Of a DNA stretch of 48,678 nucleotides, positions 42,047 to 48,678 are shown piece after piece. Origin of the DNA: CAYVQZ01 sp964453435 (GTDB lineage Bacteria > Abyssobacteria > SURF-5); NCBI GenBank assembly GCA_964453435.1, contig CAYVQZ010000043.1:1-48678 (forward strand), in the 5' to 3' direction. A program made the position numbers and the translations under genes. Position 1 is the first letter of the stretch. Each line of letters opens with the position of its first letter. A model generated the notes under the pieces. That model made no database searches and was not told the origin of the DNA. It worked only from the letters and a program-made list of their open reading frames with translations.

Positions 42047-42778
42047 ATGACAGATGAAATCGAATATAACCCAAGCTACCAAAAGAGCCGGTGGGTTGCT
42101 TTCTTCGATCTTTTAGGAACAAAAGAGATTATAAGAAATGAGAGCAGCCTCGATGTATTTGTTGCGTATTCAAGGGCAATAGCAAAACTCAAAACTTCCG
42201 GCAAACTCTTTCAGTCGGTCAAGCGCGCATGGTTTTCGGATTCATTTGTTATCTATACGCCTGACAACTCAGCGCAGTCCTTTGTTGCAATAGAAAGCGT
42301 CTCTCGCTGGTTCTTGTGCTTCTTGGTAACAGCGGGGATACCAGCAAGAGGTGCCATCTCTTACGGTTCCTTCTATGCGGACAGAGAAAACAGCTTGTAT
42401 TTTGGGTCGCCATTGATTGAAGCATATGAGTATGGGGAAGCTCAAAATTGGATAGGTTTCATATTATGTCCCTCCGCGGAACATCAACTCGAGAAGTTGA
42501 AACTTCCAGCGAGGAGTCGCGTGAACTACTCATATGCGGACATTCCATATAACAAGAGGAAGGAGAAACTGAAACCGAATTTGCCGGCTTGTATTTTAGG
42601 CCGGTGGGTTATAATCAATAATCGTAACAGATGTGTCGATAGCCTAGAAAGAATGAGAGCGGAGCTTGTCAAGAAATATGGCAATAATAAACGAATCGCC
42701 GAGAAATACGACAATACTCTTGAATTTATTCGGTCCAATAGAAGGGAAATTGTCGAAGAGAGATCGGATGAGGGCTGA
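42047..42778 (+). CDS. Divergent class III nucleotidyl cyclase-like protein
   Basis: A 243-residue protein. F20-D21-L-L-G24 and S64-D65-S-F match the two metal-binding aspartates of class III nucleotidyl cyclases, with the same 44-residue spacing as in well-studied members. RGAISYG (101-107) and YFGSPLIEAYE (118-128) match the later RxGIxxG and the xxGxxVNxAxR strands. However the transition-state Asn and Arg of that last block are replaced (I124, E128), and the usual base-selecting Lys/Asp are not seen, so it may be inactive or make another product. The ATG at 42047 has AAGG seven bases upstream; the frame extends to 41954. No cyclic-nucleotide-binding effector was seen nearby. Confidence 0.6.
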   Translation: MTDEIEYNPSYQKSRWVAFFDLLGTKEIIRNESSLDVFVAYSRAIAKLKTSGKLFQSVKRAWFSDSFVIYTPDNSAQSFVAIESVSRWFLCFLVTAGIPARGAISYGSFYADRENSLYFGSPLIEAYEYGEAQNWIGFILCPSAEHQLEKLKLPARSRVNYSYADIPYNKRKEKLKPNLPACILGRWVIINNRNRCVDSLERMRAELVKKYGNNKRIAEKYDNTLEFIRSNRREIVEERSDEG

Positions 42779-42921
42779 GCCGTGGCCAGAGAAATTGTCC
42801 AATATGAATAAAAGCTGACAGGACCCGCGCGCCTTACAGATGACTCCTTCCATCAGTCACTCAGCCGGGCGTCAGTGCTTGTGCTCTGCACGAGAGAAAA
42901 CGACTAATCGAGCGTAACCGA

Positions 42922-44055
42922 ATGAGCGAGAACAAATTCTTCGACGAGACAACCGAGCAGTCAGAAGTAAAAACAAAGATTGTTTCAAAGTACTTTTGGG
43001 CGTGGGCGAAGGTAATAATCCCAACGGCAAAAAGAAAGAGAAACCGCATCGCTTATATTGACCTTTTCGCCGGACCGGGCAGATACAAGGACGGAACAAA
43101 GTCGACGCCCTTGCTTGTTTTGGAACAGGCAATAGCGGATGACGACATGCGAGAAATGCTGATTACGGTTTTCAACGACAAAAACGCTGGAAATACACGG
43201 TCACTTCAAAAGGCCATCGATTCCTTGCCCGGCATAGAGACCCTGAGAAACAAGCCGGCGGTCCGCAACGAGGAAGTGGGGGAGAAAATTGTCAGAATGT
43301 TTGAGGAAATGCAACAAATTCCCACCTTATTCTTTGTCGACCCGTGGGGCTACAAAGGACTCTCCTTGCGATTGGTAAACTCGGTCCTGAAAAATTGGGG
43401 CTGCGACTGCATCTTTTTCTTTAATTACAACCGTATTAATATGGGGTTGGAAAACGATCTGGTGAAGGAACATATGGATGCTTTGTTCGGAGAGGCGAGA
43501 GCCGTCACGCTTCGGAGAGAGCTTCAGAAGCTCGATCCCTCGCAAAGAGAATTGTTGATCGTCGAAGAGCTTACGCAGGCGTTGAAGGAAATGGGCGGAG
43601 AGTATCCCCTGCCTTTCCGTTTCAAGAGCGATACGGGGAAACGAACCAGCCATCACTTGATTTTCGTAACCAAAAACTTTAAGGGTTATGAGATCATGAA
43701 GGAAATTATGGCGAAAGAAAGCACCTCAGTCGAACAAGGAGTGGCCAACTTTGAATATAATCCTGCGGATGCAAGATATCCAACGCTTTTCGAGCTAAAT
43801 CGCCCCCTGGATGATCTGGAAACTCTCCTAATTCAAGAATTCTCCGGAAAAACCAAGACAGTTGAGGAAATATATAAATCACATAGCGTGGGAACGCCGT
43901 ACATCAAGAGAAATTATAAGGATATACTGATCGCTATGGAGGAGAAGGGCAAGGTTGTCGCCAACCCGCCCGCAGCCAATCGGCGAAAACAAAAAGGAAA
44001 GGTATCTATGGCTGATTCGGTAAGAATAACGTTCACACCTCGAAAGGATTCATAA
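42922..44055 (+). CDS. tcmP: Three-Cys-motif partner protein TcmP
   Basis: A 377-residue protein matching TcmP, a family defined by genomic pairing with three-Cys-motif (DUF5131) proteins. YIDLFAGPGRY near residue 45 (D47) and FFVDPWGYKG near 138 (D140, P141) resemble methyltransferase motif I and IV, so a Rossmann/MTase-like core is likely. It overlaps its partner by one base (TAATG). The biochemical function of the pair is unknown; it is often found near restriction systems. The stretch 42779-42921 before it shows no gene. Confidence 0.88.
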   Translation: MSENKFFDETTEQSEVKTKIVSKYFWAWAKVIIPTAKRKRNRIAYIDLFAGPGRYKDGTKSTPLLVLEQAIADDDMREMLITVFNDKNAGNTRSLQKAIDSLPGIETLRNKPAVRNEEVGEKIVRMFEEMQQIPTLFFVDPWGYKGLSLRLVNSVLKNWGCDCIFFFNYNRINMGLENDLVKEHMDALFGEARAVTLRRELQKLDPSQRELLIVEELTQALKEMGGEYPLPFRFKSDTGKRTSHHLIFVTKNFKGYEIMKEIMAKESTSVEQGVANFEYNPADARYPTLFELNRPLDDLETLLIQEFSGKTKTVEEIYKSHSVGTPYIKRNYKDILIAMEEKGKVVANPPAANRRKQKGKVSMADSVRITFTPRKDS

Positions 44056-44777
44056 TGGGACATTCATCCAAAATAGAGTGGACGGAAGCCACGTGGAATC
44101 CGGTGACCGGCTGCAGCAAGATCAGCGCCGGCTGCAAAAACTGTTATGCGGAACGACTCTCGTTGCGCCTGCAGGCAATGGGGCAGCCCAACTATAGAAA
44201 CGGGTTCAAAATCACTTTGCATGAACACCTGCTTGAATTACCCCTTCACTGGAAGAAGCCAAGAACGATATTCGTGAACTCGATGAGCGACCTCTTCCAT
44301 AAGGATGTGCCCGCCGATTTCATTACGGAGGTGTTCTCCGTCATGAGGCGAGCGCATTGGCACCGGTTTCAGGTGCTGACAAAACGAGCCAGGCGACTCG
44401 CGGATGTCAACGGCCGAATCTGGTGGACACCGAACATCTGGATGGGGGTCACCGTCGAGAGCAAGGATTACCTAGCCAGAATAAAATATCTTCGGAAAAC
44501 AAATGCCTGCGTCAAGTTCCTGTCTTTGGAACCGCTTCTGAGTCCAATCCCAAACCTCGATTTACAGGACATGGATTGGGTGATTGTGGGAGGTGAATCC
44601 GGTCCCGGCGCGAGGCCAATGAAGCGGGTGTGGGTCACGGATATTAGATACCAATGCCGGTTGGCCAGGGTCCCATTCTTCTTCAAACAATGGGGCGGAA
44701 TAAACAAGAAAAGAGCCGGCCGGATACTCGACGGCCGGGAATGGAATGAAATGCCGCTCGAAGCAGCCGCGATATGA
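44055..44777 (+). CDS. DUF5131 (phage Gp37/Gp68) three-Cys-motif protein
   Basis: A 240-residue protein of the Gp37/Gp68-like DUF5131 family. The hallmark is GCSKISAGCKNCYAERL with C20, C27 and C30 (C-x6-C-x2-C), which in this family is thought to hold an iron-sulfur cluster and is radical SAM-like. Other conserved parts are MSDLFHKDVP, RFQVLTKRARRL, GVTVES and VGGESGPGARPM. It is the usual partner of TcmP, directly upstream. Its stop overlaps the hsdR start (ATGA), tying it into the R-M transcript. Confidence 0.9.
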   Translation: MGHSSKIEWTEATWNPVTGCSKISAGCKNCYAERLSLRLQAMGQPNYRNGFKITLHEHLLELPLHWKKPRTIFVNSMSDLFHKDVPADFITEVFSVMRRAHWHRFQVLTKRARRLADVNGRIWWTPNIWMGVTVESKDYLARIKYLRKTNACVKFLSLEPLLSPIPNLDLQDMDWVIVGGESGPGARPMKRVWVTDIRYQCRLARVPFFFKQWGGINKKRAGRILDGREWNEMPLEAAAI

Positions 44778-47700
44778 CGTTCGACTACACCGAAAACGCC
44801 CTCATCGAACATCCCGCCATCGAGCTGTTCGAAAAGCTTGGGTGGGAGACCGCGGACTGCTTTCACGAATTCAGCCGTCCGGGCGGGAGCCCACTCGGAC
44901 GCGAGACAAAGGGCGAGGTTGTTCTCGTCAAATCGCGGCTCAGGCCCGCCCTCGAACGACTGAACCCCGGCCTGCCGCACGAGGCGTTCGACCTCGCCAT
45001 CGAGGAACTCACGCGAGACCGCAGCAGGCTGAGCCTGGCGCATGCGAACCGCGAAATCTACGACCTCATAAAGAACGGCGTGAGGGTTTACGTTCCCGAC
45101 CCCGGCGGCGACGGAGAGACGGTCGAGAATGTCCGCCTGATCGATTGGGACGCCCCCGCCAATAACGACTTCCTCCTTGCCTCGCAGTTCTGGGTCACCG
45201 GCGAGATGTATACCCGGCGGGCCGACCTCGTCGGCTTCGTGAACGGTATCCCGCTCGTGCTCATCGAATTGAAAGCCTCGCACAAGCGGCTCGAAACGGC
45301 ATACGAAAACAATCTCACCGACTACAAGCACTCGATTCCTCATCTGTTCTGGTACAACCAGCTCATCATCCTCTCGAACGGAAGCCAGAGCAAGGTCGGC
45401 AGCGTCACGGCCTCATGGGAACATTTCACCGATTGGAAGAAGATTAACAGCGAGGGCGAGGAGGGAATCATCTCGCTCGATACGATGATACGCGGCACAT
45501 GCGAGCCGTCGCGCCTGCTGGACCTCGTCGAAAACTACACCCTCTTCATGGAGGCGCGCGGCGGACTCGTCAAGCTGGTCGCCAAGAATCACCAGTACCT
45601 CGGGGTCGGCAACGTGCTCGACGCGTTCCATGAAATCGAATCGAGGAAAGGGAAGCTCGGAGTTTTCTGGCATACGCAGGGAAGCGGCAAGAGCGTGTCG
45701 ATGATTTTCTTCTCGCAAAAGGTCTTCAGGAAAATTCCGGGCAACTGGACGTTCGTGATTGTGACCGACAGGCGCGAGCTCGACCTGCAAATTTACAAGA
45801 ACTTCGTCAACACGGGTGTGATAACCGAGAAACAGGCTCACGCGGAAAGTTCCGCCCACCTGAGACAGCTCCTGACGGAGGACCACCGGTACGTCTTCAC
45901 GCTCATACACAAGTTCCGCACCGAAAAGGGAGAGAAACACCCAGTCCTCTCGGAGAGGTCCGACATCATCGTCATCACCGACGAGGCCCACCGCAGCCAG
46001 TACGACACGCTCGCGCTCAACATGCGGACTGCCCTGCCGAACGCATCGTTCATCGCGTTCACTGGCACCCCGCTGATCGCGGGCGAGGAAAAGACCAGGG
46101 ATGTCTTCGGTGATTACGTGAGTATCTACAACTTCAAACAGTCGGCCGATGACAACGCCACGGTTCCGCTCTACTATGAGAACCGAATCCCCGAGCTTCA
46201 GCTCACAAACGAACAACTGAACGAGGACATGGAACGCCTGCTCGAGGAGGCCGAACTCGATGAGGCGCAGGAACAGAAGCTCGAACGCGAGTTCGCCAGG
46301 GAATATCATCTGGTCACGCGTGACGAACGCCTGGAGAAAGTGGCGGAGGATATCGTCCAGCATTTCATCGGGCGCGGATTTCAGGGCAAGGCCATGGTGG
46401 TCTGCATCGATAAGGCGACCGCCGTCAAGATGTATGACAAGGTGCAGAAATACTGGAAGCAGCATCTTGAGCGACTCCGGGACGAGCTTGATTCCGCGAC
46501 CGACGAACAGCGGCCCGTCCTGGAAGAGAAGCGCCGGTATATGAAAGAGACCAATATGGCGGTCGTGGTGTCGTCATCGCAGAACGAAGTGTCGGAGATG
46601 AGGAAGAAGGGAGTCGATATTGCCCCTCATCGGAGACGAATGGTGAATGAAGACCTCGACACGAAGTTCAAGGACCCCGACGACCCGTTCCGAATCGTGT
46701 TCGTGTGCGCGATGTGGATGACCGGATTCGATGTTCCCTCGTGCTCCACGATCTATCTCGACAAGCCGATGCGGAATCATACTCTGATGCAGACGATAGC
46801 GCGCGCGAACCGAGTGTTCCCCGAGAAGGTAAACGGCCTGATTGTCGATTATGTCGGCGTGTTCCGAAACCTGCAGCGGGCGCTGGCGATATACGGCTCG
46901 GGCTCCGGAGGCGGAGTCGAGGAAGGCGACACCCCGGTCAAGGACAAATCGGCATTGGTGGAACAACTGAAGAAGGCCATGGCCGAGACAGCGGATTTCT
47001 GCAGCAGGAGAGGCATCGTCGTCGATGCGATACTGGCGGCCGAGGGATTCGAAAAGGTAAAACTCCTCGACGATGCCGTGGACGCGGTCATTGTCAATGA
47101 CGACTTTAAGAGAAGATACATCTCCCTGGCGAACAACGTACTCAGGCTGTACAAGGCCATCCTGCCGGACCCCTCGGCAAACGAGTTCCTGCCGAAATGC
47201 ATGCTGTTCGACATCATTGCCCGGAAAATTCAATCGCTCGCGCCCCCTGCCGACATATCATTCGTCATGGAAAAAGTCGAGAAACTGCTCGATGACTCGA
47301 TCGCGGCGGAGGGCTACGTGATTAAGGGAGGGGAGGACCGCCTCGTCGATTTGAGCAGGATCGATTTCGAGGCGCTGAGGAAGAAATTCGAGAAGGTCCG
47401 GAAGCGCATCGAGGCCGAGAGACTGCGGGCGGCGATTAACGGCAAGCTGAACAGGATGGTTCGCCTGAACCGCACCCGCATGGACTTCCTGAAGAAGTTT
47501 CAGGAAATGATCGACGAGTACAACTCCGGCAGCCTCAACATCGACGAGTTCTTTAACCGGTTGATCGAGTTCGCGCAGAAACTCAACGAGGAAGAGAAAC
47601 GCAGCGTTTCGGAACAGCTTTCGGAAGAAGAACTCGCGATATTCGACCTTCTCAACAAACCGCCGATGGACCTGACAAAGAAGGAAGAACAGCGGATCAA

Positions 47701-47935
47701 GAAAACCGCACGTGAGCTATTGAAAACACTCAAAAAAGAAAAGCTGGTTCTCGACTGGCGCAAACGCCAGCAGTCCCGCGCCGAGGTGCTTGTCGCCATC
47801 GAAGACGCCCTCGACCGGGCATTGCCGCCATCCATCTCTCCGGAAACATACCAGCAAAAATGCGAACTTGTTTACCAGCACATATACGACTCCTACTACG
47901 GCGACGGCCGCAGTGTTTATGCAGCAGTGGCGTAG
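44774..47935 (+). CDS. hsdR: Type I restriction endonuclease (R subunit)
   Basis: A 1053-residue translocating endonuclease. The N-terminal PD-(D/E)xK nuclease has D151 (ADLVGF) and E165-K167 (IELK). The SF2 motor has Walker A TQGSGKS (301-307), TDRRELDLQI, Walker B/DEAH (D403-H406), and FTGTPL. RIVFVCAMWMTGFDVPSC and QTIARANRVFP are motifs of the second RecA lobe. The C-terminus is a long helical HsdM-binding region (residues 800-1053). Motifs and length are intact, so restriction should be active. Its ATG overlaps the DUF5131 stop by four bases. Confidence 0.95.
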   Translation: MTFDYTENALIEHPAIELFEKLGWETADCFHEFSRPGGSPLGRETKGEVVLVKSRLRPALERLNPGLPHEAFDLAIEELTRDRSRLSLAHANREIYDLIKNGVRVYVPDPGGDGETVENVRLIDWDAPANNDFLLASQFWVTGEMYTRRADLVGFVNGIPLVLIELKASHKRLETAYENNLTDYKHSIPHLFWYNQLIILSNGSQSKVGSVTASWEHFTDWKKINSEGEEGIISLDTMIRGTCEPSRLLDLVENYTLFMEARGGLVKLVAKNHQYLGVGNVLDAFHEIESRKGKLGVFWHTQGSGKSVSMIFFSQKVFRKIPGNWTFVIVTDRRELDLQIYKNFVNTGVITEKQAHAESSAHLRQLLTEDHRYVFTLIHKFRTEKGEKHPVLSERSDIIVITDEAHRSQYDTLALNMRTALPNASFIAFTGTPLIAGEEKTRDVFGDYVSIYNFKQSADDNATVPLYYENRIPELQLTNEQLNEDMERLLEEAELDEAQEQKLEREFAREYHLVTRDERLEKVAEDIVQHFIGRGFQGKAMVVCIDKATAVKMYDKVQKYWKQHLERLRDELDSATDEQRPVLEEKRRYMKETNMAVVVSSSQNEVSEMRKKGVDIAPHRRRMVNEDLDTKFKDPDDPFRIVFVCAMWMTGFDVPSCSTIYLDKPMRNHTLMQTIARANRVFPEKVNGLIVDYVGVFRNLQRALAIYGSGSGGGVEEGDTPVKDKSALVEQLKKAMAETADFCSRRGIVVDAILAAEGFEKVKLLDDAVDAVIVNDDFKRRYISLANNVLRLYKAILPDPSANEFLPKCMLFDIIARKIQSLAPPADISFVMEKVEKLLDDSIAAEGYVIKGGEDRLVDLSRIDFEALRKKFEKVRKRIEAERLRAAINGKLNRMVRLNRTRMDFLKKFQEMIDEYNSGSLNIDEFFNRLIEFAQKLNEEEKRSVSEQLSEEELAIFDLLNKPPMDLTKKEEQRIKKTARELLKTLKKEKLVLDWRKRQQSRAEVLVAIEDALDRALPPSISPETYQQKCELVYQHIYDSYYGDGRSVYAAVA

Positions 47936-47991
47936 AACGAGAAATTAGTCATATAGATACATTTGTCATTTAGACAGGGAAAAGTTAAAGA

Positions 47992-48441
47992 ATGAACCAA
48001 CAACCCTCCTCACAGCCGAATTTCTGGAATGCGCCCTTCGACGAAATTTCGCTCAACCATATCGAATGGCTGAAAGAGATGGAGTTTGAAGAAGGCCTCA
48101 ATCTCGATTACAAGAAGGAGGTCAAAGACAAGGAGTGCGTGCTTCGCGATCTGGTTTCGCTTGCGAACGCAAACGGAGGTTATCTCCTGTATGGAATTGT
48201 AGGTGAACCAAGAATAGCAGATATAAAGGGTATTCAGGAACCTGCAAAGCACGAAAGGGAAAGACGAGGGGTCGCGTCTACGCATTTGACAAGAGCCGCC
48301 CACGGAGAGGGAAGATACTACTTCCAAAATCCTTCCAAAATCCCCGATGCAGATGTTATTGACCTCGATGCCTTTGGCAAAAGAAAACAATCGAACTCGA
48401 TCGTACAGACACAGCAGGGGGCGGCATCACTGTCAGCCTAA
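47992..48441 (+). pseudogene. Truncated AlbA_2 (Schlafen-type) DNA-binding domain gene, disrupted by repeat R4
   Basis: The frame starts with an AlbA_2-like domain of about 80 residues (EGLNLDYKKEV, LVSLANANGGYLLYGIVG), as in putative transcriptional or Schlafen-like regulators. From about 48240 the sequence changes into repeat R4 (RGVASTHLTRAAHGEG, then DADVIDLDAFGKRK), so the normal C-terminus is missing. A one-base deletion in the A-rich KRK stretch shifts the frame away from KTIELDR. It follows hsdR by 56 bases. Loss of the rest of the domain makes function unlikely. Confidence 0.65.
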
Positions 48442-48445
48442 ATCC
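48262..48445 (+). repeat. 170-bp dispersed repeat R4, copy B (right of the R-M island)
   Basis: It matches 36338-36510 in inverted orientation: GGGGTCGCGTCTAC, then a TTCCAAAAT-type part, GACCTCGATGCCTTTGGCAA, AATCGAACTCG and CACTGTCAGC. Beyond the match the reading frame continues (VSLNPGDYTLKV), so copy B is the longer gene fragment. It forms the tail of the truncated gene 47992-48441. Confidence 0.8.
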
Positions 48446-48587
48446 TGGCGATTACACATTAAAGGTCCCGCTGTCAAGTAAACACACGAATTTCTTTCGC
48501 AAAAATGTCTTTTGCGTATTTGAAAGCGTCGGCCACGTATTCGGTCTGGTTCTTACTCCCGTTGAAAATACAATCTGGGTGAATCCG

Positions 48588-48614
48588 CCTGCCTGTGCGT
48601 CGCACGCAGACAGG
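48588..48614. repeat. 27-bp imperfect palindrome, copy 3
   Basis: Same unit as at 35933 and 36798 with one loop change (T to C). It splits a GTGAATCCG/TGTGAATCTGTGG phrase. The terminal 48442-48678 holds only such repeat phrases, including a final GGTTCAAGGTTCAAAGTTC run. Confidence 0.85.
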
Positions 48615-48678
48615 TGTGAATCTGTGGTCCCCGTGGTCGGCTTTTTGGTTGAAGGTTCAAGGTTCAAAGTTCAGGGTT

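Noticed and set aside
48452..48667. 71-codon minus-strand frame at the window end
   Set aside because: It runs through the 27-bp palindrome and repeat phrases; the plus strand continues the R4 gene fragment instead.

Overview
The window reads as a chromosomal piece of a moderately GC-rich, Gram-negative bacterium recovered as a draft or metagenome assembly. Evidence: lipoprotein signal peptides, a periplasmic di-heme peroxidase, a run of exactly 100 N at 26864-26963 flanked by the same 55 bases, and several families of short palindromic intergenic repeats. No rRNA, tRNA or CRISPR array was recognised, and I cannot assign a phylum.

Positions 1-36000 are mostly housekeeping and central carbon metabolism, in short operons on both strands. 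In order: the end of an enolase-superfamily sugar-acid enzyme; sixA with a DUF488 gene; a ferredoxin-like pair of unknown role; a class II aldolase with a consensus sigma-70 promoter; a 6-phosphofructokinase; a phosphoesterase; a lipoprotein; a di-heme peroxidase; surE with a small export protein; an MFS carrier; an operon for pyruvate/2-oxoacid dehydrogenase E1-alpha, E1-beta and E2 ending in an isocitrate/isopropylmalate-type dehydrogenase; a GT39-like glycosyltransferase with TPRs; dinB; lipoproteins including an ankyrin one; a zinc-ribbon/TPM-domain cluster; glnS; an EthD-like protein; and a 1106-residue single-chain acyl-CoA carboxylase. Aldolase, phosphofructokinase and the dehydrogenase complex together suggest glycolytic flux into acetyl-CoA, which the carboxylase or the TCA-type dehydrogenase could use.

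Positions 35518-37026 hold no gene and are a mosaic of repeated DNA phrases. One 27-bp imperfect palindrome occurs here both inside and absent from an otherwise identical 55-bp phrase, which looks like an insertion with its empty site.

Positions 37151-47935 form a same-strand defence island. It is a type I restriction-modification system (hsdM, hsdS, hsdR) with four extra genes between hsdS and hsdR: a 625-residue protein with a C-terminal DUF4209/HEPN motif; a protein resembling a class III nucleotidyl cyclase whose candidate metal aspartates are 44 residues apart; TcmP; and its DUF5131 three-Cys partner. A leftover hsdS 3' end lies between the HEPN and cyclase-like genes, so the first insert probably arrived by recombination at hsdS. 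A 170-bp repeat in opposite orientations lies outside each end of the island, and the right copy cuts off an AlbA_2-domain gene.

The cyclase-like/HEPN pair inside a type I R-M operon is the best candidate here for an undescribed system. The repeat families, the REP-associated transposase relic at 31281 and the empty-site pair are the next most interesting signals.
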